Positions 8,960 through 19,256 of a stretch of 64,000 nucleotides of DNA are shown here, in pieces. Under the pieces are notes generated by a model. It had not been told where the DNA came from. It did no database searches and saw only the letters and a list, made by a program, of their open reading frames with translations. This DNA is from an uncultured Bacteroides sp. GTDB lineage: Bacteria > Bacteroidota > Bacteroidia > Bacteroidales > Bacteroidaceae. The DNA lies in the NCBI RefSeq assembly GCF_963666545.1, contig NZ_OY762899.1, forward strand, positions 4,158,365-4,222,364, written 5' to 3'. Position 1 is the stretch's first letter. The number at the start of each line of letters is the position of its first letter. Made by a program: the position numbers and the translations under genes.

Positions 8960-9781
8960 TTAAGGGTGAAATTGTTGAATAATATTTAGCAAATTTTGGT
9001 GTAGTTTGCCATTACTGGCAAGAACTTCCTGACCTGAGTAGAAGGAATCGCCGTTAGAGAAGTCGGTCACTTTTCCTCCGGCATTCATCAAAATGAGAGA
9101 ACCGGCTGCAATGTCCCACGGTCCTAAGAAGGCTTCGATGCGAGCCTCAAATCGGCCGGCGGCAATGTAGCAAAGTTCCGCTGCTGCAGCTCCTTGTATG
9201 CGGGTACCACCCACTTTCCCGTAGAGACTATGTATCAGATAATCTGCCATGGGTTTATAGGCATTGAAGTTATAAGGTAAGCCCAGCTCTATAAAAGCAT
9301 CGTTCATCGAAACAATGTCAGACACTCTGATCTCTTCATCGTTTAAGTAAGACGGCGCACCTTTATAAGTCCAAAAGCACTCGTTGCGGCATACTTCGTA
9401 AACAACCCCGAGTAATATTTCATTTCGGTTTCTCAAAGCAATGCTTACGCAATAGGGTGCATTATCGTGAATAAAGTTCGTAGTTCCGTCCAGCGGATCA
9501 ATTACCCAGCAATATTCCTCTGTCGAAAGTTCGCCGGACCCCTCTTCGGCAATAAAACCAGCTTCGGGTAGTAATGTCGAAAGTTCGGCTACTAAGCGCT
9601 TTTCTGATTCTTTATCTACATACGACACATAGTCGTGGCTGCTTTTTTCTTCTACTCGTTCTCTGCGAAAACTTTTTCGTTCTTTACCTAAGAAGGTACC
9701 TCCTTCAATGGCTATGGCACGAACTTTTTCGGTGAGCGAGGCTAATTCTGAACGATTATTTGGATTTAAACTCATTATCAT
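8960..9781 (-). CDS. inositol monophosphatase family protein
   Basis: A 273-residue Mg2+-dependent phosphatase of the inositol-monophosphatase fold. Metal-binding motifs are intact: the glutamate pair in IAEEGSGE (about residue 78), DPLDGTTNF (about 94-102) and GPWDIAAGSLI (about 221). The size matches SuhB/CysQ-type enzymes. The protein could act on inositol phosphate, other sugar phosphates or 3'-phosphoadenosine phosphate; the sequence alone does not decide. The start may be the ATG at 9781 or the one two codons later at 9775. It is 12 nt downstream of the CBS-domain membrane gene and 12 nt upstream of ogt, so a three-gene operon is likely. Confidence 0.9.
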   Translation of the reverse strand: MIMSLNPNNRSELASLTEKVRAIAIEGGTFLGKERKSFRRERVEEKSSHDYVSYVDKESEKRLVAELSTLLPEAGFIAEEGSGELSTEEYCWVIDPLDGTTNFIHDNAPYCVSIALRNRNEILLGVVYEVCRNECFWTYKGAPSYLNDEEIRVSDIVSMNDAFIELGLPYNFNAYKPMADYLIHSLYGKVGGTRIQGAAAAELCYIAAGRFEARIEAFLGPWDIAAGSLILMNAGGKVTDFSNGDSFYSGQEVLASNGKLHQNLLNIIQQFHP

Positions 9782-9793
9782 TTGTCTTTTCTG

Positions 9794-11080
9794 TTATTTG
9801 TCTTTTTTAATAACGAGTAGTTTGTCTACTCTGCCATTGTCCATATCTACTATCTCGAACAAGAGGTTCTTATAAGAAAACGTATCTCCTACCCGGGGAA
9901 TGCGACCAATGAAGAACATGGCCATTCCGCCTAATGTTGTGAAACCTTCAGCTTCAAGCTCTTCATTACTGGAAATCCTCATCTCATCCATGAAGTCGCC
10001 AATATTCATAGAACCTTCTACGAGCATAGAGCCGTCTAAGCGTTTTACGATTTCTTGCTCTTCTGTCTCGTCTTCTTCGAGTATGTCTCCAAAGATGCTT
10101 TCGGTCAGATCGTGGAGGGTGATGATTCCTTCGGTGCCGCCATATTCATTGACCACTACACCAAACTTATTTTTGTTCTTTTTAAATAGCTCCAATACTT
10201 TTTTTGCATACAAGCTTTCAGGAATGTATAAAGGTGTGCGGGCGATGCTCCTAAGGTCGAACTCTCTGTTACTACCGATCATCAGGATAATATCTTTTAC
10301 TGAAACTACTCCGATGGTTTCATCTTTGTTCATATCTACCAGAAGGTAGTTACTGAAATGTCTTTTATCTATCGTATCTAATGTTTGCTCAAGTGTGTTG
10401 GTGGGAGATAGTACCACAAGATCTTTGCGGTAAGTCATCAGTTCATTGGCTCGTTTGTTTGAAAAGCGAAATACATCTCGCAGCATTTCCGTTTCGTCTT
10501 TGTCTATCACTCCTTGTTGGGAACTTTGGTGTAGAATAGTGCGGAGTTCTTCGTGAGTGAGCGCGCGTTCTTCGGTCTCTTTTATTCCTATTATCTTGTT
10601 TATGAAGCGGGTGGAAATACTGAGTAGGTAAACGAACGGGAATGCAACTCTGGTAAGTAACGTCATGACCGGACTTAGTGCTAAGGCATATCGTTCGGGG
10701 TTGGTGAGAGCGATAGATTTGGGAACTAGTTCACCTATAATTAATGATAGGTATGTGATAATTGTGACCACTGTTATCATCGATAGATTATTGGCATAAG
10801 GAGCGGTGGCAGGCATTTTCTCGAAAAGAGGAGTCACGTAATCGGCCAAGGTTACTCCACCGAACGCTCCGGAAATGATGCCGATGAGTGTGATGCCGAT
10901 CTGTATGGCAGAGAGGAACTTTTCGGGTTGCTTGAGTTGTTTCAGTACAATTTTGGCTGCTTTGTCTCCTCTTCCGGCTAAGGTGGCCAATCTGGTTTTA
11001 CTAGATGCAACAAGAGCGGTTTCGTACAAGGCAAAAATACCGTTTAAAACGAGTAAGAGGAGAATGATAATGAATTCCAT
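9794..11080 (-). CDS. hemolysin-family CNNM/CBS/CorC_HlyC membrane protein
   Basis: A 428-residue inner-membrane protein. The CNNM (DUF21) membrane domain spans about 1-190 with four helices and begins NGIFALYETALVASSK. Two CBS domains follow (about 205-330), then the C-terminal CorC_HlyC domain (about 340-425). The family is implicated in Mg2+ or Co2+ export and tolerance; the historical haemolysin label is not evidence of toxicity. First gene of a probable operon with the phosphatase and ogt. Confidence 0.92.
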   Translation of the reverse strand: MEFIIILLLLVLNGIFALYETALVASSKTRLATLAGRGDKAAKIVLKQLKQPEKFLSAIQIGITLIGIISGAFGGVTLADYVTPLFEKMPATAPYANNLSMITVVTIITYLSLIIGELVPKSIALTNPERYALALSPVMTLLTRVAFPFVYLLSISTRFINKIIGIKETEERALTHEELRTILHQSSQQGVIDKDETEMLRDVFRFSNKRANELMTYRKDLVVLSPTNTLEQTLDTIDKRHFSNYLLVDMNKDETIGVVSVKDIILMIGSNREFDLRSIARTPLYIPESLYAKKVLELFKKNKNKFGVVVNEYGGTEGIITLHDLTESIFGDILEEDETEEQEIVKRLDGSMLVEGSMNIGDFMDEMRISSNEELEAEGFTTLGGMAMFFIGRIPRVGDTFSYKNLLFEIVDMDNGRVDKLLVIKKDK

Positions 11081-11199
11081 AAATGTTTAGGATGGATTTG
11101 AAAGTGGAAATTTAGGTGATTTTAAGATACTATGCAAACAATTACACAGATTATTGATGATTTTTCAGAAAATAATGAATCTGTAATGGAAGCAAGACG

Positions 11200-13578
11200 C
11201 TAGAATTCAAATGTAATTCCGATTGTTGGTAGCACAGTACCGCTTTCTCGCTTGATGTACTTCATCTGATATCGTTGTTCGGCTAGTGGGGCTGTGGGGT
11301 TTTCTATGATTCCCGTACTCATAAATATATCCGGTTGTTTGAACTTGCTACCGCTTATGTTTTGTATATCGACATAGAATCCTAACATGCAGCGACCGAT
11401 GTAGTATATTTTATCTACTCTGATATCCACCTGTCCAAAGTTAGGCAGGCGTTCAGTGTTGTATTTAGAATAGTCATAATAAGGTTTTCCCTGAGCATCC
11501 CATGCGCTGACGAGTGATGATTTATCTGTGTCATACGGGGTGTAGGGTGCACCGCCAATGTAGCTAACCTTCATACCCGCACTCCAATTGCGAGGCAGAT
11601 TGTAAGTGCCGTTGAGATTGAAGATGTAGCGATTGTCCCAAGCGGAAGCAATGTATGGCTCTTTGCTACTGTTTCTATATTCACTTTTGAAGAACGTGAA
11701 GGAAGAAGATAAATTCATTTTCTGTGCTACAATCCATTTCAGGAGCAACTCCACACCGTAGGAGCGACCTTCGGCAGTGGATAGTAATGCTTCGTTGCCT
11801 ACTACGCCATAGTCGTTACCTTTACAAGCCAGCGGAATACCGTCGACAATGGAGTAGGGGATGTTATCGTAGTCCTTATAAAAACTTTCGACTGAAAGCT
11901 CTATTTGATTACTAATGCGCCAACTCAGTCCAATGTTCTTTTGGCTAACGGACATGTAACGAAGATTTGCTTTGTTGACTAACATTCCGTCATTGTCTTT
12001 AAATCCCATACCTGTGTAGGCGGGGAGTTGATAGTATAGCCCGATACTTCCGTTGAGGTAGAGTTCGCCAGCCAAACGATAGGAGAGTGATAAACGTGGA
12101 GAAAGTTGCTTGCTAATATCTCTCATTTCAGTTGAATAGTTGTTGGCGTCTGTTCGCAAACCGAGTGATGCGCTGAAGCGGTCGTTTGTTGATTCGTAGG
12201 TTATCTTACCAAAGAATCCCCATTTCACCAAGTCCATCCATGCGTGATAGTCTATGGTTTCTGCTTGGTTAATGTAGCGCTTTTGATAAGTATCGTTTGA
12301 ATATTGCACATAGTCTATGTTGGCTCCGAAAGAAACTTTGGTCGATCCTATGGTCGAAGAGTTCTCTATGCGAAACTTCGTTTCTTGTTCGGTGGAGCGC
12401 AGTTTCAATGAGAGATTCTCTTCACTGCTTTCATCATTATCAGTGTACTTTGTGTTTCGGTTGTTCATGTAGCTATGACTTAGAACGATCGTTTGCACAT
12501 GGTGTCCTGCAAAATGTTTATACACACCGCCCAGAGTAAAAGTTTCCTGTTGAATTTTAGGCAGATATCCTAGAATGTATTCAGCATCTTCTCCATCGGG
12601 ATCTTTATTTAAGCGCATATTATCGATACCCGCAAGCCCTAGTAGAGTTAGCTCGTTGGCGGAATTGAAACGGGTTTTCAATTTGAACTGCGCATCAGTA
12701 TATGTGGGCAGAAAAGGTAGGCCGAGTGCTTTGAATAGAAATTGCAAATACGACTGGCGCAGGGAAACTAAATAGGAACTCTTTTCTCCTAAATGTCCGT
12801 TGGATGTGAGCGATGCTTCGGATGCGCCTAGGGTTGCTTTGAATGAATTTTTCTCCATGTCTCCATCTCGAAGCTTGAAGTCGAGCACGGAACTCATTGC
12901 ATTTCCCTTTTCAGCAGGAAAGGCTCCGGTATAGAAGTTTACTTCACGAATAAGGTCGGCATTGATGATGCCCACCGGTCCGCCTGATGCTCCTTGTGTA
13001 CTGAAATGATTGATGTTCGGAATCTCCACTTCGTCCAGATAGAAACGATTCTCCGAGGGTGCTCCTCCACGGACAATCAAGTCATTTCGATAACCTGCCG
13101 GAGAGAAAGCCACACCGGGATAGGATTGTACAATGCGAGAAATATCTCGGTTTGCTCCCGGACTTTTCTCTATTTCTTGCAAACCGATGATGCGCAGGCT
13201 AACCGGGTTTTCTCCTCTTCGACGAAAGGGAGGAGCGGTAACAGTGATACCTGCTAATTCAGTCGGATTTTCTTCGAGTTCGATGGTGATGTGAAGGTCT
13301 TTGGTAGAGAGAATATATTCGGGAGTTGTTGTTACTTTATAGCCAAGGGCAGAAGCCTGCAAACGATAGATGCCCGGCTTTAATTGCGGAATAGCGAAAT
13401 GCCCCGTCGAATCGGTTGCTGCACCTGTGCCTGTGCCCAATACCACAACACTGACAAACTCCAATGGCCGACGGCTGGTATTGTCAATCACTACACCTTT
13501 AATCTGATGCGTAGGTTGAGCCAAGGTAATGCAAAGGGTGAAACTCAGAAGAATGGATGATACTATGATACGTTTCAT
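11200..13578 (-). CDS. TonB-dependent receptor
   Basis: A 792-residue outer-membrane receptor. Signal peptide about 1-20; carboxypeptidase-like regulatory domain about 24-108 (KGVVIDNTSRRPLEF); plug about 118-235 with YPGVAFSPAGYRNDLIVRGG; then a beta-barrel ending in TIGITFEF, a terminal Phe typical of outer-membrane insertion signals. No SusD-like partner adjoins, so it is not a classical glycan pair. The neighbours are a DUF2007 gene (divergent) and the CBS-domain protein. The substrate cannot be inferred. Confidence 0.9.
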   Translation of the reverse strand: MKRIIVSSILLSFTLCITLAQPTHQIKGVVIDNTSRRPLEFVSVVVLGTGTGAATDSTGHFAIPQLKPGIYRLQASALGYKVTTTPEYILSTKDLHITIELEENPTELAGITVTAPPFRRRGENPVSLRIIGLQEIEKSPGANRDISRIVQSYPGVAFSPAGYRNDLIVRGGAPSENRFYLDEVEIPNINHFSTQGASGGPVGIINADLIREVNFYTGAFPAEKGNAMSSVLDFKLRDGDMEKNSFKATLGASEASLTSNGHLGEKSSYLVSLRQSYLQFLFKALGLPFLPTYTDAQFKLKTRFNSANELTLLGLAGIDNMRLNKDPDGEDAEYILGYLPKIQQETFTLGGVYKHFAGHHVQTIVLSHSYMNNRNTKYTDNDESSEENLSLKLRSTEQETKFRIENSSTIGSTKVSFGANIDYVQYSNDTYQKRYINQAETIDYHAWMDLVKWGFFGKITYESTNDRFSASLGLRTDANNYSTEMRDISKQLSPRLSLSYRLAGELYLNGSIGLYYQLPAYTGMGFKDNDGMLVNKANLRYMSVSQKNIGLSWRISNQIELSVESFYKDYDNIPYSIVDGIPLACKGNDYGVVGNEALLSTAEGRSYGVELLLKWIVAQKMNLSSSFTFFKSEYRNSSKEPYIASAWDNRYIFNLNGTYNLPRNWSAGMKVSYIGGAPYTPYDTDKSSLVSAWDAQGKPYYDYSKYNTERLPNFGQVDIRVDKIYYIGRCMLGFYVDIQNISGSKFKQPDIFMSTGIIENPTAPLAEQRYQMKYIKRESGTVLPTIGITFEF

Positions 13579-13652
13579 ATATTCGTAATGGGTTTATGTG
13601 ATTATTCAACAAACTAATGTGAAAAAAAGTTTTCCTTTTCGTTTTAAATTCT

Positions 13653-13660
13653 TACTTTTG
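13653..13660 (+). promoter_or_regulatory. Bacteroides -7 box TACTTTTG
   Basis: Full match to TAnnTTTG, 30 nt ahead of the ATG at 13690, with a T-rich tetramer at -33 spacing. Confidence 0.5.
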
Positions 13661-13689
13661 CTTTCTCGAACCGCTAAATTTCCGTGCTT

Positions 13690-14166
13690 ATGAAAACTGT
13701 CCGACTAACTACGTGCGATAATGCAATACAAGCTCACCTGTTACAGGGAGCTCTTGAGAATGAAGGAATCGAATCTATCCTGCACAATGAAAACTTTTCA
13801 ACTTTGCTTCCTGGTTATGCCAATATTATGGGTGGAGGCGTACAGGTACTGGTGATGGAGTGCGATCTGGAACAAGCGTTGAAGATACTTAGTCGCAATA
13901 CTCCTCTAAATAAGAAGTATTGTCCTTATTGCGGTTCGGAGGATATTTATACTTCCTTGGGCAAGCGTAAATGTTCAAAACTCTTTTTTGCTCTCTTCTC
14001 AGGTTTGTTAGCGTCTACTCCGTTGGGCAACATACGCAGTGTATATCAGTGTAGTGAGTGCAGTGGGGAGTTTGATGTTCCTGCTGAAAGTCCTCACATT
14101 GAAAAACAGGATGGAGTGGCTGATGAAACGTTGAACGATGTAGCTATTAATGACTCTAATAAATAA
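13690..14166 (+). CDS. DUF2007 domain protein with zinc ribbon
   Basis: A 158-residue cytoplasmic protein. The N-terminal DUF2007 domain (about 1-70; MKTVRLTTCDNAIQAHLLQG) is a small ferredoxin-like fold of unproven signalling role. It is followed by a zinc-ribbon-like segment with CPYCGS near residue 79 and CSEC near 125. I start it at the ATG at 13690; a GTG two codons upstream is in frame but less likely. It ends inside the start region of the following esterase, so the two may be co-transcribed. Confidence 0.82.
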   Translation: MKTVRLTTCDNAIQAHLLQGALENEGIESILHNENFSTLLPGYANIMGGGVQVLVMECDLEQALKILSRNTPLNKKYCPYCGSEDIYTSLGKRKCSKLFFALFSGLLASTPLGNIRSVYQCSECSGEFDVPAESPHIEKQDGVADETLNDVAINDSNK

Positions 14167-14173
14167 AAAAAGT

Positions 14174-14992
14174 ATGCTTAGAAAAAGAAATCTTTTAGTT
14201 GCCTTGCTATTATTGGCAGGCCTTTCGGTACAAGCGGCAAAAGTAGATACGTTACTGGTGAAAAGTCCTTCGATGAATAAAGAGGTGCAGGTAGTGGTGG
14301 TTACACCCGATGCGGCAATGGGCAAAAAGGCAGTGAACTGTCCGGTGATCTATCTGCTTCATGGCTATAGTGGCAACGCTCTTTCGTGGATAGACCTGAA
14401 ACCAGAACTACCAAAAATAGCCGACGAGAAAGGCATTATCTTTGTCTGTCCTGATGGTAAGAATAGCTGGTATTGGGATAGCCCCAAGAATCCTCAATAT
14501 AAGTATGAAACATTTGTTTCGTCGGAGTTGGTACAATTTATTGATCAGCATTATAAAACGATAGCCGATCGTAAAGGACGTGCCATCACGGGACTTAGCA
14601 TGGGGGGACATGGTGCTTTGTGGCTCTCATTCCGTCATAAAGATGTGTTTGGTGCAGCAGGAAGCACTAGTGGTGGAGTAGATATTCGTCCCTTTCCTAC
14701 CAATTGGGAAATGACTACTCAACTGGGCGAATTTGCTGCTAATAAGAAATCGTGGGATGAGCATACGGTTATCAACCAGATAGATAAAATTCAGAATGGA
14801 GACTTGGCCCTTATCATCGACTGCGGTGAAGGTGATTTCTTTTTGACGGTAAACAAAGATCTGCATGAACGTCTTTTGGGGCGTGGTATCAATCACGACT
14901 TTATCACTCGCCCCGGGGTGCACAATGGCCCGTATTGGCAGAACTCTATTGATTACCAGATTATCTTCTTTAGCAAATACTTTGCGAAGTAA
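14174..14992 (+). CDS. exported esterase, Esterase D/CE1-like
   Basis: A 272-residue alpha/beta hydrolase exported by a signal peptide (about 1-21, ending VQAA). Oxyanion-hole region YLLHGYSGN; nucleophile elbow GLSMGG with Ser142; Asp candidate in IDCGEGDFF; His in RPGVHNGPYW. The family hydrolyses acyl esters (S-formylglutathione hydrolase, feruloyl and acetyl esterases). I start at the ATG at 14174, which puts the basic MLRKRN head ahead of the hydrophobic core; an ATG eight codons earlier overlaps the DUF2007 gene. It is convergent to the HTCS regulator and lies beside the utilisation locus, so it may be a second deacylase for the same glycan. Exact substrate unknown. Confidence 0.88.
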   Translation: MLRKRNLLVALLLLAGLSVQAAKVDTLLVKSPSMNKEVQVVVVTPDAAMGKKAVNCPVIYLLHGYSGNALSWIDLKPELPKIADEKGIIFVCPDGKNSWYWDSPKNPQYKYETFVSSELVQFIDQHYKTIADRKGRAITGLSMGGHGALWLSFRHKDVFGAAGSTSGGVDIRPFPTNWEMTTQLGEFAANKKSWDEHTVINQIDKIQNGDLALIIDCGEGDFFLTVNKDLHERLLGRGINHDFITRPGVHNGPYWQNSIDYQIIFFSKYFAK

Positions 14993-15021
14993 AGAACGAT
15001 CAGACACACCATTTAACTATA

Positions 15022-15060
15022 AGGACTGCTTTGCCTATGCTTTATTGGTAAGGCAGTCTT
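15022..15060. terminator. weak hairpin between esterase and HTCS genes
   Basis: Eight-bp stem (15022-15029 with 15053-15060, one G-T pair) with a long loop, between convergent genes and overlapping the end of the HTCS gene. A terminator role is tentative. Confidence 0.35.
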
Positions 15061-18000
15061 GGTAATTCTTTGTCTGTACACTCATTTTTTGTACTGTTTT
15101 TGTATTCACTAGGTGCGATTCCAAAATGTTTTTTAAAACTAACTGAAAAATGAGATAGCGTAGCGAACCCTGTCATATCAGCTATTTCTGAAATGGTATA
15201 CTTACCTTCGGAAATTAGTTCTACGGCACGGTTTAATTTATAAGTTTTGAAAAAAACGCCTGGATTTTTCCCGGTTAAACCTTTTACTTTATAATAGAAT
15301 TTAGTACGTGATATCTTTAATAATGAAGTCATGCGTGCAATGTCTAATTCTGTGTTAGAAAGCTCAATCTCCATCAGACGGTAAAGATCTGTCATAAAAG
15401 CATTATCATGGGGAGTCAGAAGATTTTCTGATAGATTCTTTGTTTGGGTAGTACTGCCTAAAATGTTACGTATTTTTTCTCTGTTTTTCAGTTGCGATTT
15501 GATAAGTGCCAATAGGTAATTGGGATCGAATGGTTTGGTTACATAAGCATCTGCACCAATGTTCAGACCTTCTACCTGATTATCTACGGTTGCTTTGGCT
15601 GTTATCAAGATTACTGGAATGTGGCACAATTGCAACTCTTCTTTAATTTGATGACAAAGTTGATATCCGTTTATGCCAGGCATAACAATGTCACTCAATA
15701 TTAAATCGGGAAACTCTTCACTTATGCTTTTAAATGCACTGTTTGCATCAAAACAGCAGATGATTTTGTAATAAGGTGACAACAACGTTTTGAGATAATG
15801 AACAACTTCTGTATCATCATCTACCACGAGTAGAGTCTGTTGCCCTTCTTTAGCATCTGTACATTCATTAAATTTACATTGTTCGTTATCAAATAATGGA
15901 AAAGCACTTTCTTGTGTATTAATATCCTGAAAACGTTCTTCTTCTGAATAAGAAACGTCGTTTATTGGGAGTATAAGTGTAAAAATGGCGCCCGTACCTT
16001 CTTGTTGATTGCTTGCTTTGAGATGACCGTGATGTAGCTCTACCAGACTGCGTGCATAATATAGGCCGATACCTGCACCCCAGTTATAGACTCCTTTCGA
16101 ATGATCTTCTATTTGATAATATCTCATAAATATTTTTTCCAATTGTTTTTCAGGAATACCATTTCCTGTATCTGTTATAGCTATTTTGATATACTGCGTG
16201 TCTTTGTCTTCAAAAGTCAATGGAAATAGCTTTGAGGCATCTTCACGTGTTATGAGATCAAAATTTATACCTATCTTTCCTCCGGCAGGGGTAAATTTCA
16301 GCGCATTTGATAATAGATTCCCTATTATTTTGTCTACTTTATCTTCGTCTAGCCACAAGATAAACGTATCTTCCAAACCATAGGTGCTGAGTGTTATACT
16401 TTTGTTTTGTGCATTTATCAGAAAAACGTTTGCCAATTGTTGTAGAATGGAAATAATATCTGTTCGTTTCACTTTTAGTCGTAGAGTGTCATTCTCTAGT
16501 TTATCAAAATCCATTAATTGATTGACAAGTTTCAGCATGCGGTTTACACTTCGTTGTATAATGTGCAGAAGTTTTTTATTGTTTTCGGAAATGTCGGAAC
16601 GGTCGCATAATTGAGCAACCGGAGCAGAAATCATCGTGAGCGGTGTACGGAATTCATGAGAAACATTAGCAAAGAAGCTCATATTCATTTTATTGACTCT
16701 TTGTTCTTGTGCTTTTTCATGTTCCGCTCTCAAGGTTGCTTCTTTTTCTGCTTTGATACGCAACCAAGAACTAAATAATAAATAGATGATGCCTGCTGCT
16801 ATAATAAAATAGAGACAATATGCCCACCAAGATGCCCAAGGGGCAGATGATACCATAACTGGTATGGAATTTTCAGCTTCAACAATGCTTTTGTCATTGT
16901 TCGTAACCCTAACTTTGAATATATATTTTCCGGAAGGTAGATTGGCATAATATGCTTCATTTTTATTACGGGCATCAATCCAGAACTTATCAAAACCTTC
17001 TAGCATATAATAATAATGTGCCTTTTCGTATTCGCAATAATCAAGAGCCGAAAATGATATGCTGAAACTGTTTTGGTTATATTTTAAATGAATATCAGGT
17101 TTATAAGAGAGATGTTTGTCTATGCAGCCTTTGTTGTGAGGATGTATTAGCTTATTGTGAATTTTTAAATCTTCGAATAGCAATGGTATATCTCGTTTAA
17201 CAGCCACATCTATCGGATTAAAGAGTGTGAGTCCATGCGTACCTCCGAATACCAGTGCGCCATCTGGTAAGCGGCATGAAGCCCGGTCATAAAATTGGTT
17301 TCCGCCAATGCCATCTGCTGCGTAATAGGTTGTAAATTGTTTCACTGTGCGGTCGTATTTGCACAATCCATATTGTGTACTGACCCAGATATTTCCTTCT
17401 AAATCTTCCTCAATGCTGCAAATATCTGTGCATGGAGTACCGGGTATTGGCTGCAACCTGTTTGTTGAAGGAGAATAAAGCATCAATCCGTTTCCTACTG
17501 TACCGACCCAGACATCTCCATGCGTGTCTTCGAAAAGTGCAGTAGGGATGAATCTTGAGCGGCGAATGCTTTGCTGAATATCACTTTGAGGTATCATTAG
17601 TTGTTGTATCTTCCATGTATCGGGGTTGATCGTATGGAGCATTTGCCCAAAAGAAGATACGATAATATTTCCATTTGAGAGTGGTTTCATTGAAGGGGTG
17701 AAACAAAACCATTTTGGGTAAAGTTGAATACTCTTGAATGTCGTTTCCCCTTTCTTTAAAGCATATGCTACTTCGCTGTAGGTTCCTACCCAGATGGTTT
17801 TGTTGCGGTCTTGGGTTATACACATAGGAGCAAAAATAGAGTATACCGTTTCTGCCTTTAAAACTTTATTCAGATATTTGCATTTAATTATCTTATGGGA
17901 GGTGTTACATAATAGCCAGATTGAATTATTATTATCTATAAAGATCTGGCTCACATCAATATTTTTTCCCTTTTCTCTAGGAACTAGTTTATGTATATCT

Positions 18001-19151
18001 ATTTTTTCAATTTTTTGTTTATTCAGATCATACATATACATGCAATTCATTAGGGTGGAAATCCATAAATGTTTTTCTTTGTCGACTGCTAAAGCAACTA
18101 CGGACTTATTTTCAATGATGGAACGCAGGTAGTTGTTATTATTGAAACGTTCTTTATAATTATATCGGACTACGTATCCTTGATCTACCGAACCTATCCA
18201 TAGATTTTTTTGTGAATCTGTAAACATTTTGCTTATTCTAAAGTTGGGCACTTCAAACGGAAAGCCATTTTCTCCTTGACGTACCACATGCTCTTCAATG
18301 TAGTTATATAGAAACATTCCATTCTGGGTGCTAATAAGTAAACTGTTGTTACCATAAGGGTGTATGTAATAAATAGAGGAATGTGATAACAGTGGATGAT
18401 TACGGATCGGGGATGGTGTTTCAATGTATTTTCTAGTGCGTGTGTCAAATATTGAAAGGTTATTATTACTGATCAGCCATAATTCTCCGTTATTATGCAT
18501 GTACGAATAAGTGAGATGTTGCTTTGTCGGGATGGAATCTTTCAATTCCATAGTAGATGAATTGTATCGTCGAATAGAAAGAGGATTGATAGCCCATAAA
18601 TCATTGAAGCTATCTATGTAACATTTTACATTGAATGTTCTTTGAGGATCGAAATCATGAATTAGACAATCAAGTTGTTTCGTTTCAGAGTTGTATGCAC
18701 AGAGATGTACCACCATGTTTAAAAAGATTCTTCCTTCTTTGTTTTCCAAAAACTGAACTCCGTTTTGGTTTGGAATGGTTAACGGTATGGGCTTAAAACT
18801 ATCTTTATCGGTGTATTGGCATATTCCATTGACCGTTGCTATCCATAGCCTGTTTTGAGAATCACGGAATACATCCTGTATTTGACTGTCGGGCAATCCG
18901 ATAGAATCATCCGTACAGAAATATTGATGGTATCCGTGTGCGTTATATTTATTAAGCCCTCGGAATGTCCCTATCCATATATGTCCTTGCGCATCTTCTG
19001 CGAAGCTAGATATCTTTTGATTAGAAATGTCATTTGCAATGACCGGGCTGGTTTCTACCTTTTCTTGTTTTTCTGTTGTTTCTGTGTATATGCAAGAAGA
19101 GGCAAACAACAAATGGAGCAATAGCGTAAAAAGATGAAGGGTCTTTTTCAT
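15042..19151 (-). CDS. hybrid two-component system regulator (HTCS)
   Basis: A 1369-residue one-protein sensor and transcription factor that binds a periplasmic oligosaccharide and activates the adjacent utilisation genes. Order: signal peptide/lipobox-like start (about 1-20), two beta-propeller halves of regulator repeats (about 40-650), Y_Y_Y domain (about 680-765), transmembrane helix (about 770-795), histidine kinase with phospho-acceptor His832 in VSHEFRTPL, ATPase domain with DTGNGIPEKQLEKIF and GAGIGLYYARSL, receiver with phospho-acceptor Asp1154 in LSDIVMPGING, and an AraC-type DNA-binding domain (about 1260-1360). All key residues are present. It is divergent from susC with 387 nt between starts, the usual arrangement for a PUL-specific regulator. 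Confidence 0.96.
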   Translation of the reverse strand: MKKTLHLFTLLLHLLFASSCIYTETTEKQEKVETSPVIANDISNQKISSFAEDAQGHIWIGTFRGLNKYNAHGYHQYFCTDDSIGLPDSQIQDVFRDSQNRLWIATVNGICQYTDKDSFKPIPLTIPNQNGVQFLENKEGRIFLNMVVHLCAYNSETKQLDCLIHDFDPQRTFNVKCYIDSFNDLWAINPLSIRRYNSSTMELKDSIPTKQHLTYSYMHNNGELWLISNNNLSIFDTRTRKYIETPSPIRNHPLLSHSSIYYIHPYGNNSLLISTQNGMFLYNYIEEHVVRQGENGFPFEVPNFRISKMFTDSQKNLWIGSVDQGYVVRYNYKERFNNNNYLRSIIENKSVVALAVDKEKHLWISTLMNCMYMYDLNKQKIEKIDIHKLVPREKGKNIDVSQIFIDNNNSIWLLCNTSHKIIKCKYLNKVLKAETVYSIFAPMCITQDRNKTIWVGTYSEVAYALKKGETTFKSIQLYPKWFCFTPSMKPLSNGNIIVSSFGQMLHTINPDTWKIQQLMIPQSDIQQSIRRSRFIPTALFEDTHGDVWVGTVGNGLMLYSPSTNRLQPIPGTPCTDICSIEEDLEGNIWVSTQYGLCKYDRTVKQFTTYYAADGIGGNQFYDRASCRLPDGALVFGGTHGLTLFNPIDVAVKRDIPLLFEDLKIHNKLIHPHNKGCIDKHLSYKPDIHLKYNQNSFSISFSALDYCEYEKAHYYYMLEGFDKFWIDARNKNEAYYANLPSGKYIFKVRVTNNDKSIVEAENSIPVMVSSAPWASWWAYCLYFIIAAGIIYLLFSSWLRIKAEKEATLRAEHEKAQEQRVNKMNMSFFANVSHEFRTPLTMISAPVAQLCDRSDISENNKKLLHIIQRSVNRMLKLVNQLMDFDKLENDTLRLKVKRTDIISILQQLANVFLINAQNKSITLSTYGLEDTFILWLDEDKVDKIIGNLLSNALKFTPAGGKIGINFDLITREDASKLFPLTFEDKDTQYIKIAITDTGNGIPEKQLEKIFMRYYQIEDHSKGVYNWGAGIGLYYARSLVELHHGHLKASNQQEGTGAIFTLILPINDVSYSEEERFQDINTQESAFPLFDNEQCKFNECTDAKEGQQTLLVVDDDTEVVHYLKTLLSPYYKIICCFDANSAFKSISEEFPDLILSDIVMPGINGYQLCHQIKEELQLCHIPVILITAKATVDNQVEGLNIGADAYVTKPFDPNYLLALIKSQLKNREKIRNILGSTTQTKNLSENLLTPHDNAFMTDLYRLMEIELSNTELDIARMTSLLKISRTKFYYKVKGLTGKNPGVFFKTYKLNRAVELISEGKYTISEIADMTGFATLSHFSVSFKKHFGIAPSEYKNSTKNECTDKELPRLPYQ

Positions 19152-19179
19152 CGTGTTTTTTATAGGTTAATGGATAATG

Positions 19180-19210
19180 CAAATGTAGTGAGAAGTAAAT
19201 GATCTGCAAT
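19180..19210 (-). promoter_or_regulatory. HTCS promoter (TACATTTG with ATTG upstream)
   Basis: Complement of 19180-19187 reads TACATTTG (TAnnTTTG), 28 nt ahead of the HTCS start; complement of 19207-19210 reads ATTG, 19 nt further upstream, three of four matches to the -33 TTTG. Confidence 0.5.
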
Positions 19211-19256
19211 TTTTTTTTTGACTGAATGATAGGGTAAAAGCTGCTGTGTGGCAGGT

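Noticed and set aside
9900-10349. 149-codon plus-strand ORF
   Set aside because: Antisense to the well-supported CBS-domain gene; Ser-rich shadow with no start signal.
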